Source: Promethearchaeota archaeon (GTDB lineage: Archaea > Asgardarchaeota > Lokiarchaeia > Sigyniarchaeales > SOKP01). Taken from it: a DNA stretch of 64,000 nt. The position numbers and the translations under genes were made by a program. Positions 36,966 to 45,947 of this stretch are shown in pieces (the first letter of the stretch is position 1; each line of letters opens with the position of its first letter). The stretch is taken from assembly GCA_019057865.1 (NCBI GenBank), contig JAHLWP010000012.1, positions 28,544 to 92,543 on the forward strand. The letters run 5' to 3'. The notes beneath the pieces were generated by a model that saw only the letters and a program-made list of their open reading frames with translations, was not told where the DNA came from and ran no database searches.

Positions 36966-38006
36966 ATGTCGCAAGAACAAATATTATGTATTTCGTATTT
37001 TGGCGATGTAATAGGACCAAATACTTTATATTGTAGCGCTATTGAGTTGGACTCAATAGAAACTCCTGATTTAGGGAGAATTCTTGAATTTAATGAAGAA
37101 CCAGGAACATTTATATTTGCTTATCGAAAGTATCAGACTGTAAATCATATCTTTTATATTGACTCAAAACTGGCTCGAGGAGGCAAAGACCTTATGATGA
37201 TCTCATACCTTATTAGGACAGCTATTTTTAAAGATGAAATAGTAGATGTTTTTAAATATTTAGATTCAAAAGCACCTATATTGGAAGAATTTGCTTCTGA
37301 AATCAAAAAACTGAAAGAAATTTCAAGGTTATTACATGCTGAAAAAAGTGCAGTTTCAAGTGAGAGTATCCTTGATCTAGCCAATGATACACTAAAAAAA
37401 GAATTTTTAAGAATTTTTAATAAATATTATAGAAAATTAACTCCAAGATTCCAATTTGAGCCTCCCTTAAAGGGTAAGCAACAAATTAAAAAAATCTTTA
37501 TAATTGGAGCTCCAAAAGCGGGAAAAAGCACTTTTTTGAAAAATATTGAATTAATTCAATTTTTGAATGTAAAAAACAATGATATACCTACACGGATTCT
37601 TGAAGTTTTAATCGAGAATTTGGAAATTTTACATTATAATGATGCTAAAAAGGAATTCAAATGTAAACTCTTTGATAATATTGATGACATGATTAAAAAT
37701 GCTCAAGGATTTATTGTACTAGCAAATATTACAGATAAAAGATCAATAGATATAACAAAGAAGCTTTTTAATATCATTAAAGATAAATGTACAGAATTAA
37801 TAAATGAAAAAATACCACCCGTTTTAATAGTTGGTAATAAATTCAAGAATAAAGAAAAGTACAATATCGAATATATTTCCCAAATTTTTAAATTAAAAGA
37901 TTTGCAACAAAAGGGTGTGAAAGTTAAATATCAGCCGCTAAATGTAATGACCGACGATGATGAGGTTATGAAAGCACTACGATGGCTAATAAAAAGCTTA
38001 TTATAA
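36966..38006 (+). CDS. Longin-like domain fused to a degenerate small-GTPase-like domain
   Basis: A 346-residue protein with two parts. Residues 1-125 (ILCISYFGDVIGPNTLYCSA ... HIFYIDSKLARGGKDLMMISYLIRTAIFKDEI) have the beta-beta-alpha pattern of longin-like domains. A coiled linker leads to KKIFIIGAPKAGKSTFLKNI (about 177-196), a P-loop with GxxxxGKST. The expected G3 DxxG is replaced by LFDNIDDM, and G4 is NKFK instead of NKxD, though IPPVLIVGNKFK keeps the strand. It may bind nucleotide weakly or be a pseudo-GTPase. Longin and GTPase domains act in eukaryotic trafficking and in archaeal MglB/Rag-like assemblies. Confidence 0.55.
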   Translation: MSQEQILCISYFGDVIGPNTLYCSAIELDSIETPDLGRILEFNEEPGTFIFAYRKYQTVNHIFYIDSKLARGGKDLMMISYLIRTAIFKDEIVDVFKYLDSKAPILEEFASEIKKLKEISRLLHAEKSAVSSESILDLANDTLKKEFLRIFNKYYRKLTPRFQFEPPLKGKQQIKKIFIIGAPKAGKSTFLKNIELIQFLNVKNNDIPTRILEVLIENLEILHYNDAKKEFKCKLFDNIDDMIKNAQGFIVLANITDKRSIDITKKLFNIIKDKCTELINEKIPPVLIVGNKFKNKEKYNIEYISQIFKLKDLQQKGVKVKYQPLNVMTDDDEVMKALRWLIKSLL

Positions 38007-38138
38007 AATCTTAATGATTTTTGTTGTTTCAAAATCCAGAGATAAGCCCTAACAAATCTTATAAATCATTAAGAATATAATAAATAAAAATAGATCGTTA
38101 TTCATAAATTAAATATCAAGTGAATAATAGTTAGAAAA

Positions 38139-38489
38139 ATGGCACTAAAAGGAATTTTATGGAGTATAGTTTTTTTCCTTACAGCAGCTATCTATAGCGC
38201 AATTCCTACATACTTAATTGTGCGTTTTTGGGCATGGTTGAATACCTTTCCAATTTATACTCTATCCCTCCTGATGTTATTTTTATGGATTGTCAGTCTA
38301 ATAGTCGTATTAATTTATATTGTTGCTATGATTCGAGCAATTATTCAGAGAAAGAATGAAGAAGGTCTAGGCATTCCTAAAGGTGTAAAAGGTTTTGGAT
38401 TAGTTTCCACAGCAATATCACTGTTGTTTATGTTAGTTTGGTTTATTATTTTTGATCAAATTGCTTTTTTTGTAATGGCTCCTCCTTAG
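38139..38489 (+). CDS. Small membrane protein with three predicted helices
   Basis: A 116-residue hydrophobic protein. Three hydrophobic segments are visible: residues 5-32 (ILWSIVFFLTAAIYSAIPTY), 40-66 (LSLLMLFLWIVSLIVVLIYI) and 90-112 (STAISLLFMLVWFIIFDQIA). A charged loop (QRKNEEGLGIPKGVKG) sits between the last two. The family is not recognised. It follows the longin/GTPase-like gene by 132 bases on the same strand. Confidence 0.55.
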   Translation: MALKGILWSIVFFLTAAIYSAIPTYLIVRFWAWLNTFPIYTLSLLMLFLWIVSLIVVLIYIVAMIRAIIQRKNEEGLGIPKGVKGFGLVSTAISLLFMLVWFIIFDQIAFFVMAPP

Positions 38490-38532
38490 AAATTTAAAAA
38501 TCATCGAATTTTTTACCAAATTAATTAAAAAA

Positions 38533-39729
38533 CTAATTAATAGAAATGGGGTATGTTCCATATCTCTTTAATGTATTATGCATTGCTAAAAAGTTTTCAA
38601 GCTTAACAGAGGGATTAATGCTATGGCCAGAACTTAGGATAAATCCTCCTTCTGGAGCAAGCTTTTTGATGAGATTTTTTGTATAGTCTTCTATAAATTT
38701 TGGTTCTTTATCTGCAAGATCTTGTGGAGACACATTACCAACAAAAGCAATTCGATTCTTAAATTTTTCATATAATTCAAAAATGGTATATTTGGGATTT
38801 GCTGTTGTCGGCTCTATTGGATGAATCGCGTCAACTCCTGCATTAACGATATCTTCGAAAATCGGATAAAGATCTCCGCAACTATGTAATATAATTTTTA
38901 CACCTCCCTTATGCGCATTCTTGCAAGCTTCTTTTAACCACGGAAATACATAGGTTCTATAGTTCTTAGGACTCATTAATTGCCCTGTTTTATAGCCATA
39001 ATCATCCATTATAAATATAGCACCATCTTCTCCCCAATCAATAAATAATTTTATTAAGTCCACCACAAACTTTCCATATGTATCAAAAACTTTCTTGATT
39101 GTCTTGGACTTAGTTACTAATTTACTAAATACTGAAAATCCAAAAGTTTGCCAAGTAGGTTCAAAAATACCCCAAATTGCAGGGATGATGGAAACTTTAC
39201 CTTGAGATTCTTTTTCTGCTTTTTTCATTCCTTTAAAGTATTTTTCTCTTCTAGTTGTATTTACTTCTAAGGCTGGAAACGACTCAAATTCTTCAAAACT
39301 TTTAAAGTATCCCTCCTTATAATAGGCTAAATCCATCCCATCAGAAGGATTTTTTCTTAAATCAAAAATTCTTCCATACTCATCTACAAAGTGGGTCTTT
39401 TGACAAATAGTAGGATAGAGAATGTAACCAGTAAATGGTACAATAGCAAGATCAATTCCTATTTTTTTAAATAAATTTAAGTGCCTATTTAAAGTATTCT
39501 TAATATATGATCTCGTTTCCATTGCCATAAGAATCGTTTTAGTTAGCACTCTTGTATCGCCTTTACATAAATCATAAGTATCACTATAACTTTTTACCAT
39601 TCCTTGAAATACATACTCTTCATTAAAGTGTTTACAAATATTAAAATTATCAATAGAGATTTCAAAAGATGGGACTTTATCTGGCTCTTCAAAATCCAAA
39701 GCTAAGCGAATTCTTTCTCTACAATTCAT
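38533..39729 (-). CDS. Uroporphyrinogen decarboxylase-like (URO-D/MtaA-type) protein
   Basis: A 398-residue TIM-barrel protein of the URO-D superfamily. It starts NCRERIRLALDFEEPDKVPSFE, the classic opening of MtaA/MtbA-like methyltransferases, and contains DYGYKTGQLMSPKNYRTYVFPWLKEAC, KIILHSCGDLYPIFEDIVNAGVDAIHPIEP (His-x-Cys zinc site) and AFVGNVSPQDLADKEP. The HSCG motif with zinc-binding Cys favours a corrinoid-dependent methyltransferase over a haem enzyme. The methyl donor and acceptor are unknown. The FAD reductase gene lies 27 bases upstream on the same strand. Confidence 0.75.
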   Translation of the reverse strand: MNCRERIRLALDFEEPDKVPSFEISIDNFNICKHFNEEYVFQGMVKSYSDTYDLCKGDTRVLTKTILMAMETRSYIKNTLNRHLNLFKKIGIDLAIVPFTGYILYPTICQKTHFVDEYGRIFDLRKNPSDGMDLAYYKEGYFKSFEEFESFPALEVNTTRREKYFKGMKKAEKESQGKVSIIPAIWGIFEPTWQTFGFSVFSKLVTKSKTIKKVFDTYGKFVVDLIKLFIDWGEDGAIFIMDDYGYKTGQLMSPKNYRTYVFPWLKEACKNAHKGGVKIILHSCGDLYPIFEDIVNAGVDAIHPIEPTTANPKYTIFELYEKFKNRIAFVGNVSPQDLADKEPKFIEDYTKNLIKKLAPEGGFILSSGHSINPSVKLENFLAMHNTLKRYGTYPISIN

Positions 39730-39756
39730 AAAATTTCTACATTAAAGGCTTATTTT

Positions 39757-40971
39757 TCATTTATTTAATATCTTCAGTAATCTAATAAAAATGTTAGGGT
39801 GTTTTAGCGTAAATTTTATTAAAAAAGTGAAAACTAATGGGTTCTTTAATAATTTAAAAATTAAAGCTTTTGGAAAATCCATATCCCCATAAAAAGAAAT
39901 TAAATGTTCTATCTTACTTGTTTTTATAATTTGAAATAAATATTCAAAATCCGTGTTCGAGAGATGTTCTAACAAATATCTAATTATATAATGAATTTTC
40001 AACTGCTTTCCAACAATAGAAGCACAAAGTTCTTCATAGTTACTTTTAATAAATTTTTTTGAAAATTTATTGATTTTAAAACATTTTATTATACAACTTG
40101 CCGCAAATTTTGCACATGTTATTAGTATAATAATACCTCCTCCAGTTGTTGCTTTAACTTGACAAGCTGAATCTCCCAAGAGTAATATATTATCGAATGC
40201 TGATTTATTCAATGTACCATAAGGAATAACTCCTCCTTGATGTTCAATTGCCTTTATAGAGTCGATTTTAAGCTTTTTTAAAAAGATACTAAAATTCCTG
40301 GTAATATTTTTAGCAGAAGCTAGTCCTATACGGTAAATGTTATTGGAACCCTCAGGTATAATCCAACCAAATAATTCTTTCCATCGAGGGTCAAAATGCA
40401 TTATAACTTCATCATCTCTAAAATTTCCTTGAATCCGAATTTGAGTTGCATACAGTTTACAGTATTTAAGACCCATCAACTTTGCTATAGCAGATAAGGG
40501 TCCATCACATCCAACTAATATTTTGGCCGTTAATCTTCGTTTTGATGTTTCTACTAATACGACTTGTTTCTTTTCTTGGACTAAATATCTATATTTAAAT
40601 GATTTAAATTTCTCTTCAAGATAGTAAGTAATATTTGGATTATCTTTAACTTTCGAATAAAATAATAGGTCTAAAGCATGGCGATCTATGATATATGGTC
40701 GTTCATTCCCTGATAGCCTTATAAATTTTCCAGAAGGAGCAACTAATTTAACTTTTTCTACACGATTTAATACAATTTCTTGAGGAAGCTCTATTAACTC
40801 AGATAATTTTTGAGAAATAATACCGGCGCACTGAACAGGTAATCCAATCTCTTTATGTTCTTCGATAACAGCTATTTTTAACTTTGTTTTAGATAATAAA
40901 AAACATAAATAATTACCTGCAATACTTCCTCCTATAATACAGACATCATAATTCTCGATATTTCTATCCAT
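39757..40971 (-). CDS. Geranylgeranyl reductase-family FAD protein
   Basis: A 404-residue flavoprotein. It opens with YDVCIIGGSIAGNYLCFLLS (FAD Rossmann), then IEEHKEIGLPVQCAGIISQKL, the substrate-side CAG..S motif, and a later NILLLGDSACQVKATTGGGIIILITCAKFAA, the family's second FAD motif. Archaeal members saturate the isoprenoid chains of membrane lipids; others reduce chlorophyll or menaquinone tails. The C-terminus is basic and helical. It is likely co-transcribed with the URO-D-like gene (27-base gap) and perhaps the MBL-fold gene upstream (52 bases). Confidence 0.78.
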   Translation of the reverse strand: MDRNIENYDVCIIGGSIAGNYLCFLLSKTKLKIAVIEEHKEIGLPVQCAGIISQKLSELIELPQEIVLNRVEKVKLVAPSGKFIRLSGNERPYIIDRHALDLLFYSKVKDNPNITYYLEEKFKSFKYRYLVQEKKQVVLVETSKRRLTAKILVGCDGPLSAIAKLMGLKYCKLYATQIRIQGNFRDDEVIMHFDPRWKELFGWIIPEGSNNIYRIGLASAKNITRNFSIFLKKLKIDSIKAIEHQGGVIPYGTLNKSAFDNILLLGDSACQVKATTGGGIIILITCAKFAASCIIKCFKINKFSKKFIKSNYEELCASIVGKQLKIHYIIRYLLEHLSNTDFEYLFQIIKTSKIEHLISFYGDMDFPKALIFKLLKNPLVFTFLIKFTLKHPNIFIRLLKILNK

Positions 40972-41023
40972 TATTAAAGATTAAAGAAAACTAGAAATTA
41001 GAAGTTTTTGGAAAAATAATTTA

Positions 41024-42019
41024 TTACTCTTTCCTATAACCTAGATCCATCATCATTCCATAAACTATACCTAAAGCAATGCTATTAAAAATTAGGCTAT
41101 TATCAATAGTTAGATCTGTTCTTTCAGTCAAAAATGGCATTATTTTATTAACAATATATTTAGTATCAGGCTTTTCTTCATAGAATTTTATTACTAATGT
41201 TCTAAATTTTTTCATAAAAGATTCATGCTCTAATATTAATTCTCTTATGTTTTTTTCTCCATTAACAATTCCAAAATGGCCAAAACCTGCTTTTAAGGGA
41301 TGGAGTTTTTTAAGATTTTCAATTGTGTTCATATAATCTTTATGATTATAATATACTGGCATTGAGACTGGCATCGTTACTAATTTTGTAGTGTGATACA
41401 ACGTCCCTGCAGCTTCTCCTAAAAATATAAACTCAATTAGATTATTCTTAATTAATATTGAAGACTGGTGATCAGGAGTATGTCCTGGAGTTCTTAATAT
41501 TGCTAATTTTATCTCTGACCCATTTTTATAAAATGTCTCAATAATATCAAAATTACTTGGATCTGAATAGAATTTTTGATTTGGTTTGATGATTTTGAAA
41601 GCAGAATCCTCAATTGGTTTCATTTCACCAACTAGATTTCCATAAGTACGTCTTGCTCGATCTAAATGACTCTCATAGTTATTCAATAATTCTTTAGTTT
41701 GTTGATTTGTAATAATTTTAACATCTTGACTATATTTTTTTATCTCTTCATATAGTTTCCATAAACCACCATTATGATCGAAATGATGATGAGATGTAAT
41801 AAGATACTTTATTGAGGATAAGGGAATTTTTTGATTTTTCAAGTATCTTAGAGTCTTTCTAATATCCAATGATGAACCACAATCAAACAAGATTGAACAG
41901 TTATCAAATTCTCCAAGATAAAGGGACAGCATTCGAGTTGTCCCATATGCTCTCACATCAATTTGATGAAGATAATCACTTACCTTTCCAGATTTGGTAG
42001 TGATTAATTCTTGAACCAT
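41024..42019 (-). CDS. Metallo-beta-lactamase-fold hydrolase
   Basis: A 331-residue protein with the complete MBL metal signature: LFDCGSS, SHHHFDHNGGLW (HxHxDH, about 76-87), LRTPGHTPDHQSSI (second His site), an Asp/Glu position in FLGEAAG, where the usual Asp is replaced by Glu, and a final His in GFGHFGIV. The Glu in FLGEA is a conservative change seen in some subfamilies. The C-terminal region (LILEHESFMKKFRTLVIKF) is helical. Possible activities are glyoxalase II-like thioesterase or another hydrolase. Confidence 0.8.
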   Translation of the reverse strand: MVQELITTKSGKVSDYLHQIDVRAYGTTRMLSLYLGEFDNCSILFDCGSSLDIRKTLRYLKNQKIPLSSIKYLITSHHHFDHNGGLWKLYEEIKKYSQDVKIITNQQTKELLNNYESHLDRARRTYGNLVGEMKPIEDSAFKIIKPNQKFYSDPSNFDIIETFYKNGSEIKLAILRTPGHTPDHQSSILIKNNLIEFIFLGEAAGTLYHTTKLVTMPVSMPVYYNHKDYMNTIENLKKLHPLKAGFGHFGIVNGEKNIRELILEHESFMKKFRTLVIKFYEEKPDTKYIVNKIMPFLTERTDLTIDNSLIFNSIALGIVYGMMMDLGYRKE

Positions 42020-42120
42020 AGATAGACTAATTAAAAATAGAATAAGAAGGATTTTGTTATAAAATAAAATTATTTATAGGGAAGGATAAGAAAAGTAAAG
42101 AATTTTTTAGAAATATTCAT

Positions 42121-44310
42121 TTAAAGATTAAGCTTCTCTTTCCATGACTTCATTGATAACTTCAATTTTTCTCTTTCAGGACGACTTAGTAATTCAGTAT
42201 TCTTTTTTAGATCAGTACTAACACCGTGAATATTTTTTAAAATACTATTATATCCTTCTATTTTAACATACTCACTTTGAAATCTTTCTAGAGTAGATGA
42301 AATTTCAATTCCTGTCATTTTATCTATATTATTTATGATATCATTAAACTGTTTTGAAAGAAAAGATGGTTTTTTCTCTTCTGGTTCTGCTTTTGCTGGA
42401 AGAGGAGCCTCTTTAGCTGGTTTAGGCATTATTTTAGGTTCATGAATAACTGGTTCTAATTTTGTTTCCTCTTTTGAAAGTGAACTTTTAATGGATCTCA
42501 TAATTTCTTTTCTTGCAGAAACCCAAGCATCTTCGAGTACAGGAACAAAAATTTTAATATGTTCTTCAATTATACTTCCAATTCCTGCAATTTCAGTTAT
42601 AGTTTCTCCTCGAAACTCAGTTTTAGAAAGTACACATAGGATTACCTCTTCATAATCCCTGTTTATACCCCATAAATTTTGTAACGTGCGGTTTCTGTAA
42701 TCAACATTATCCATATTATCGAGTTCTCCCAGAATTGCTTCATGTACCGGTGACGTTGGGTCAATATAAGAAGCGATTCTAAAATTTATTCTTGAAGGTC
42801 GTGCTTTTATAGCATCAATATCAACATCTGTAATTTGAGGTGCAACTACTAAAACTCGCATTTTAGCTTTTGCAATTTCATCATTAATATGAGCCTTAGC
42901 ACTTTCTATAGACCGAATAAACCATATATCTTTCATAGTAAACAGTGAGCCCCTTTTTGCTTGTTCCCAGAACTCCTTGGTAGTTATCTCGCTAATTTCC
43001 AATCTTTTTAATATATCCTCTAACGTGTTGTTTAAGGTATCTACAATTTCTCTTGAAAAAATGTCTTTAATATTACCAAAAGATTGAAAAATTCCGCCAG
43101 AAATGCCATCTATTCTTTCTTCTGCCATTTTTACAGCTTTATCGAAATTTTCACTCATTTCTGAAAATATCTTATCCGTATCTTCACCAGACTTAGCAGT
43201 AATCCCCTTAATATTTTTTACTGCATCCTCAATTGTTTTTTTCAGGTTAGAAATAATTTCGGTGTCTATTCCTTGAGTTGCTTTTTTCAATTCATCTACA
43301 AACACAGTTTGACTTACACTTAATTGTATATTAATATTATCTGTTATTTTTTTTAATCGATTTGTTATTATTTTTTCAATTACATCAACCACAGTTTGCT
43401 GGAGTACACCCAAACGTAATTTTCGCAAATTTTCAGCTATTATTTCTTTTAGTTCTTCGAATTGATCTTTTAATGCATCAAGTTGATTGTTAATAATTTG
43501 AGAAGTTTTTGTACTAAGATTTTCAAATTGTTTAGTTAGATCTCCAATTTGTTCTTCAGATATAGTTTTTGCAAAATCACCAAGACTACTTATATCCACT
43601 GAAATATTTCTAATTTTATCTATTGCCGCAATTGTATCATCAAATTCTTGCTTTTGGGCATGGATTTGATCTATCATCTTTTGTTTTAAATTACCTATAA
43701 GCTCACCAGAGTCTTTAAGTTTCTCCATATCTTTAGCTTCAGACTCTAGCTGAGTGAAAGCTTTATCCAATTGAGTTGGTAATTTTGATTTTATATTTGA
43801 AATAAAGTCATAAAAGCTTCTTAACTGAGCAATTAAAGCAGCATAAGGTGGTAAAGCAGCATAATGTGGTGTAGCACCAATAATTTCTTTAAATAATCCC
43901 TTTTCTACAAATTTATCTGCAATTGTTTTACATTCTTCTTTAGGTTTACCTATTAAAAGTGCCATTTCACCTAGAGAAACAGCTTCTCGTCCAGTTGTTC
44001 GAAAGTATAATTCTATTTCTTCATCATTTAAATCAATCTCACTTAATACTTGTCTTGTTAATTCTTCTGAATATGCAACTTCTTCTTCTTTTCTCACAAT
44101 ATCTTTAATTTCGAAGTTTTCTACTTCTAAATATTGATTAATGAAGACTATTAATTTATGTGGGGGGTCTCCATGAACGTATTCCTTCTTAATAGGGAAT
44201 TTTTTGACTTCCTTATACTCATCTTTGGATACTTTGAACTTAATCTCTTTTAAACATATTTTACAACTAACTGGAATCTCAATTTCGTCTTTTTCCTCAA
44301 ATAGATACAT
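42121..44310 (-). CDS. Winged-helix/long coiled-coil protein, Asgard-type, with TrmB-like C-terminal domain
   Basis: A 729-residue protein with no close named family that I can identify. Residues 1-70 include a CxxC (SCKICLKEIKFKV). Residues 88-145 are a winged-helix resembling the TrmB HTH (LNDEEIELYFRTTGREAVSLGEMALLIGKPKEECKTIADKFVEKGLFKEI). A long coiled-coil region spans about 160-450. Residues 460-600 have alternating strands and helices (AKAHINDEIAKAKMRVLVVAPQI) that resemble the PLD-like TrmB C-terminal domain. A Pro-rich linker and a final helical part follow. Related to the neighbouring 44342-45574 gene by operon and probable partnership. Confidence 0.5.
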   Translation of the reverse strand: MYLFEEKDEIEIPVSCKICLKEIKFKVSKDEYKEVKKFPIKKEYVHGDPPHKLIVFINQYLEVENFEIKDIVRKEEEVAYSEELTRQVLSEIDLNDEEIELYFRTTGREAVSLGEMALLIGKPKEECKTIADKFVEKGLFKEIIGATPHYAALPPYAALIAQLRSFYDFISNIKSKLPTQLDKAFTQLESEAKDMEKLKDSGELIGNLKQKMIDQIHAQKQEFDDTIAAIDKIRNISVDISSLGDFAKTISEEQIGDLTKQFENLSTKTSQIINNQLDALKDQFEELKEIIAENLRKLRLGVLQQTVVDVIEKIITNRLKKITDNINIQLSVSQTVFVDELKKATQGIDTEIISNLKKTIEDAVKNIKGITAKSGEDTDKIFSEMSENFDKAVKMAEERIDGISGGIFQSFGNIKDIFSREIVDTLNNTLEDILKRLEISEITTKEFWEQAKRGSLFTMKDIWFIRSIESAKAHINDEIAKAKMRVLVVAPQITDVDIDAIKARPSRINFRIASYIDPTSPVHEAILGELDNMDNVDYRNRTLQNLWGINRDYEEVILCVLSKTEFRGETITEIAGIGSIIEEHIKIFVPVLEDAWVSARKEIMRSIKSSLSKEETKLEPVIHEPKIMPKPAKEAPLPAKAEPEEKKPSFLSKQFNDIINNIDKMTGIEISSTLERFQSEYVKIEGYNSILKNIHGVSTDLKKNTELLSRPEREKLKLSMKSWKEKLNL

Positions 44311-44341
44311 CTTTTAATATCATCTCTTTTATTAAATTAAT

Positions 44342-45574
44342 CTAAAATGTAACCTTCTCTGGATATGTTATCTCTAATAAAGTAAGGGCTTTTTTAGCTA
44401 TTTCATAGGTAATTGCTCCATCAGTATCTTGGTTTTTAAACGCTTCTCTAATTTTTGGTAATAGATGTTCTGGAAAAATAATTAATGGTTTAATATCTGT
44501 TAGTAGTAGTATCCAACTTCGCTTTTTCTCATCTTTAATCTCAGTAATAATATTCAAATCCTTTAAATCATCAAGTAGAATCTCTGTTACAGCAAATTCA
44601 CTAAATATTTTAGGGATTTTGTCAAGAGGATAATGATTATGTCGCATAAGCACAAAAAAATCATATATATCAGGATTTAGCATGATAGATGCTAGTTTTC
44701 TTATTTCTTCAATTGGTTGTGTATATGGATCGTAATTTGAAAAGAAATCAATAACTTTTTGTTTATATTCTGGTAATAATTCATTTTTTGTTTCTTTGAA
44801 ATGATTTAATAGATTTTCATTTGGGATTCTTGCCATAAGAATATCTTTCACTAAAAACAAATATTCTCCTTGGTGTTTAATCTCGCCAGTTTTTTTATCT
44901 TTTTCTCCTTTAATCCAGTCACGTCTAATTAAATTTAGTTCTAAGAAAGGTCGTAGTAATATATCTACATTTGGAGTTGATTTAAATTTTTCCAGTATAT
45001 CCTTCATTTCTCTTTTAGATATCGGACGATCGCGTAAAATTTCTAAGATTTTCATTCTTTCAACGCTATTATATATTAAGGAAACTTTCTGTAGTTTATC
45101 TAAATTAGATAATCTATCAACTTGAAATATGGTAAACTTAACTTCATTTTTTAATCTTATATTTATGTTAGAGATTAATGAGAGCTGTTTTGAAGTTTTT
45201 GCCCGTGTAAGTTTATCAAATATTTTATCCAGTCGATTTCCCATTTCTTTAATTAGATCCTCAAAAATCTCAATTTCATCATCTAATTCGAATATTGATA
45301 TTGCTAAGAATTGTGATCCATCAGCAGATTGGTTAAAATATGAAATAACCTGATAAGGAGTTTCTTTTAACCTTCCTGTATAAAAATTACTATAGCTATA
45401 CTTTACTCCGAAGAGTCCAGTTGTATGTTGATAAAATGTAGCAAAGATGTCGTTTTCAGCAATCAATTTTGAATAATTATCCTCATTATATGTTTCGTCC
45501 CTAAATTCTAATTGTATAGGTTCAAATTCTGGTTCTATCTCACCCGTCTCCTTTTGATTTATCTTAAATTCCAT
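44342..45574 (-). CDS. Longin/roadblock-like N-terminus plus winged-helix protein
   Basis: About 410 residues. The N-terminal part (AENDIFATFYQHTTGLFGVKYSYSNFYTGRL ... GSQFLAISIFELDDEIEIFEDLIKEMGNRLDKIFDKL) has a longin-like beta/alpha pattern. Residues about 180-230 form a winged helix (VERMKILEILRDRPISKREMKDILEKFKSTPNVDILLRPFLELNLIRR), and a second possible wing lies at about 320-375. No enzyme motif is visible. The ATG at 45574 is preferred over the TTG at 45595 because AAGGT lies upstream. Its 31-base separation from the next gene, which also carries a winged helix, suggests a two-subunit complex. Confidence 0.5.
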   Translation of the reverse strand: MEFKINQKETGEIEPEFEPIQLEFRDETYNEDNYSKLIAENDIFATFYQHTTGLFGVKYSYSNFYTGRLKETPYQVISYFNQSADGSQFLAISIFELDDEIEIFEDLIKEMGNRLDKIFDKLTRAKTSKQLSLISNINIRLKNEVKFTIFQVDRLSNLDKLQKVSLIYNSVERMKILEILRDRPISKREMKDILEKFKSTPNVDILLRPFLELNLIRRDWIKGEKDKKTGEIKHQGEYLFLVKDILMARIPNENLLNHFKETKNELLPEYKQKVIDFFSNYDPYTQPIEEIRKLASIMLNPDIYDFFVLMRHNHYPLDKIPKIFSEFAVTEILLDDLKDLNIITEIKDEKKRSWILLLTDIKPLIIFPEHLLPKIREAFKNQDTDGAITYEIAKKALTLLEITYPEKVTF

Positions 45575-45625
45575 GCATAAAATACCTTGAATCAATATTA
45601 TGTCCCTCGATAAATGTTATAATAT

Positions 45626-45648
45626 AAATTATATATAATTATTTCTTA
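45626..45648 (+). promoter_or_regulatory. 23-base AT motif, copy 1 (upstream of the winged-helix gene)
   Basis: AAATTATATATAAT is followed by TA and then TTTCTTA. It nearly matches the copies at 45850 and 49546, which lie before two paralogous surface-protein genes. It lies 31 bases upstream of the first possible start (TTG 45595) of the divergent winged-helix gene, and about 300 bases before the 45948 gene. An archaeal TATA/BRE promoter or an operator is possible. Confidence 0.4.
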
Positions 45649-45849
45649 AGCAATTTACTTAATTAAACTTTGCTTTAACTAATCTTACTTTTAAACAATA
45701 TTTATGCTTTTTGTTAATTTAATTCCATGATGAAGATCACAAAATAATCTATTTCATTATGAATAAAATGTTAATAATCAGATTTTTAATAATTGAGTTT
45801 TTGACAAAAATATCAAGTTCTCTAGAATATTATCAATTTTTAACAATTT

Positions 45850-45872
45850 AAATTATATATAATCAATTCTTA
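45850..45872 (+). promoter_or_regulatory. 23-base AT motif, copy 2 (before surface protein A)
   Basis: AAATTATATATAAT is followed by CA and then ATTCTTA, about 76 bases before the ATG at 45948. All bases except the one before the last A of the spacer match the copy at 49546, which sits at a similar distance before the paralogous gene. Probable shared promoter or operator. The rest of the 350-base divergent gap holds AT-rich sequence with no other clear element. Confidence 0.5.
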
Positions 45873-45947
45873 TAAGTTATTTATATTATAATAGGTAATT
45901 TCTTAGAATATATGAATAGTTAATGATAATAGCGGTTAATTTATATC

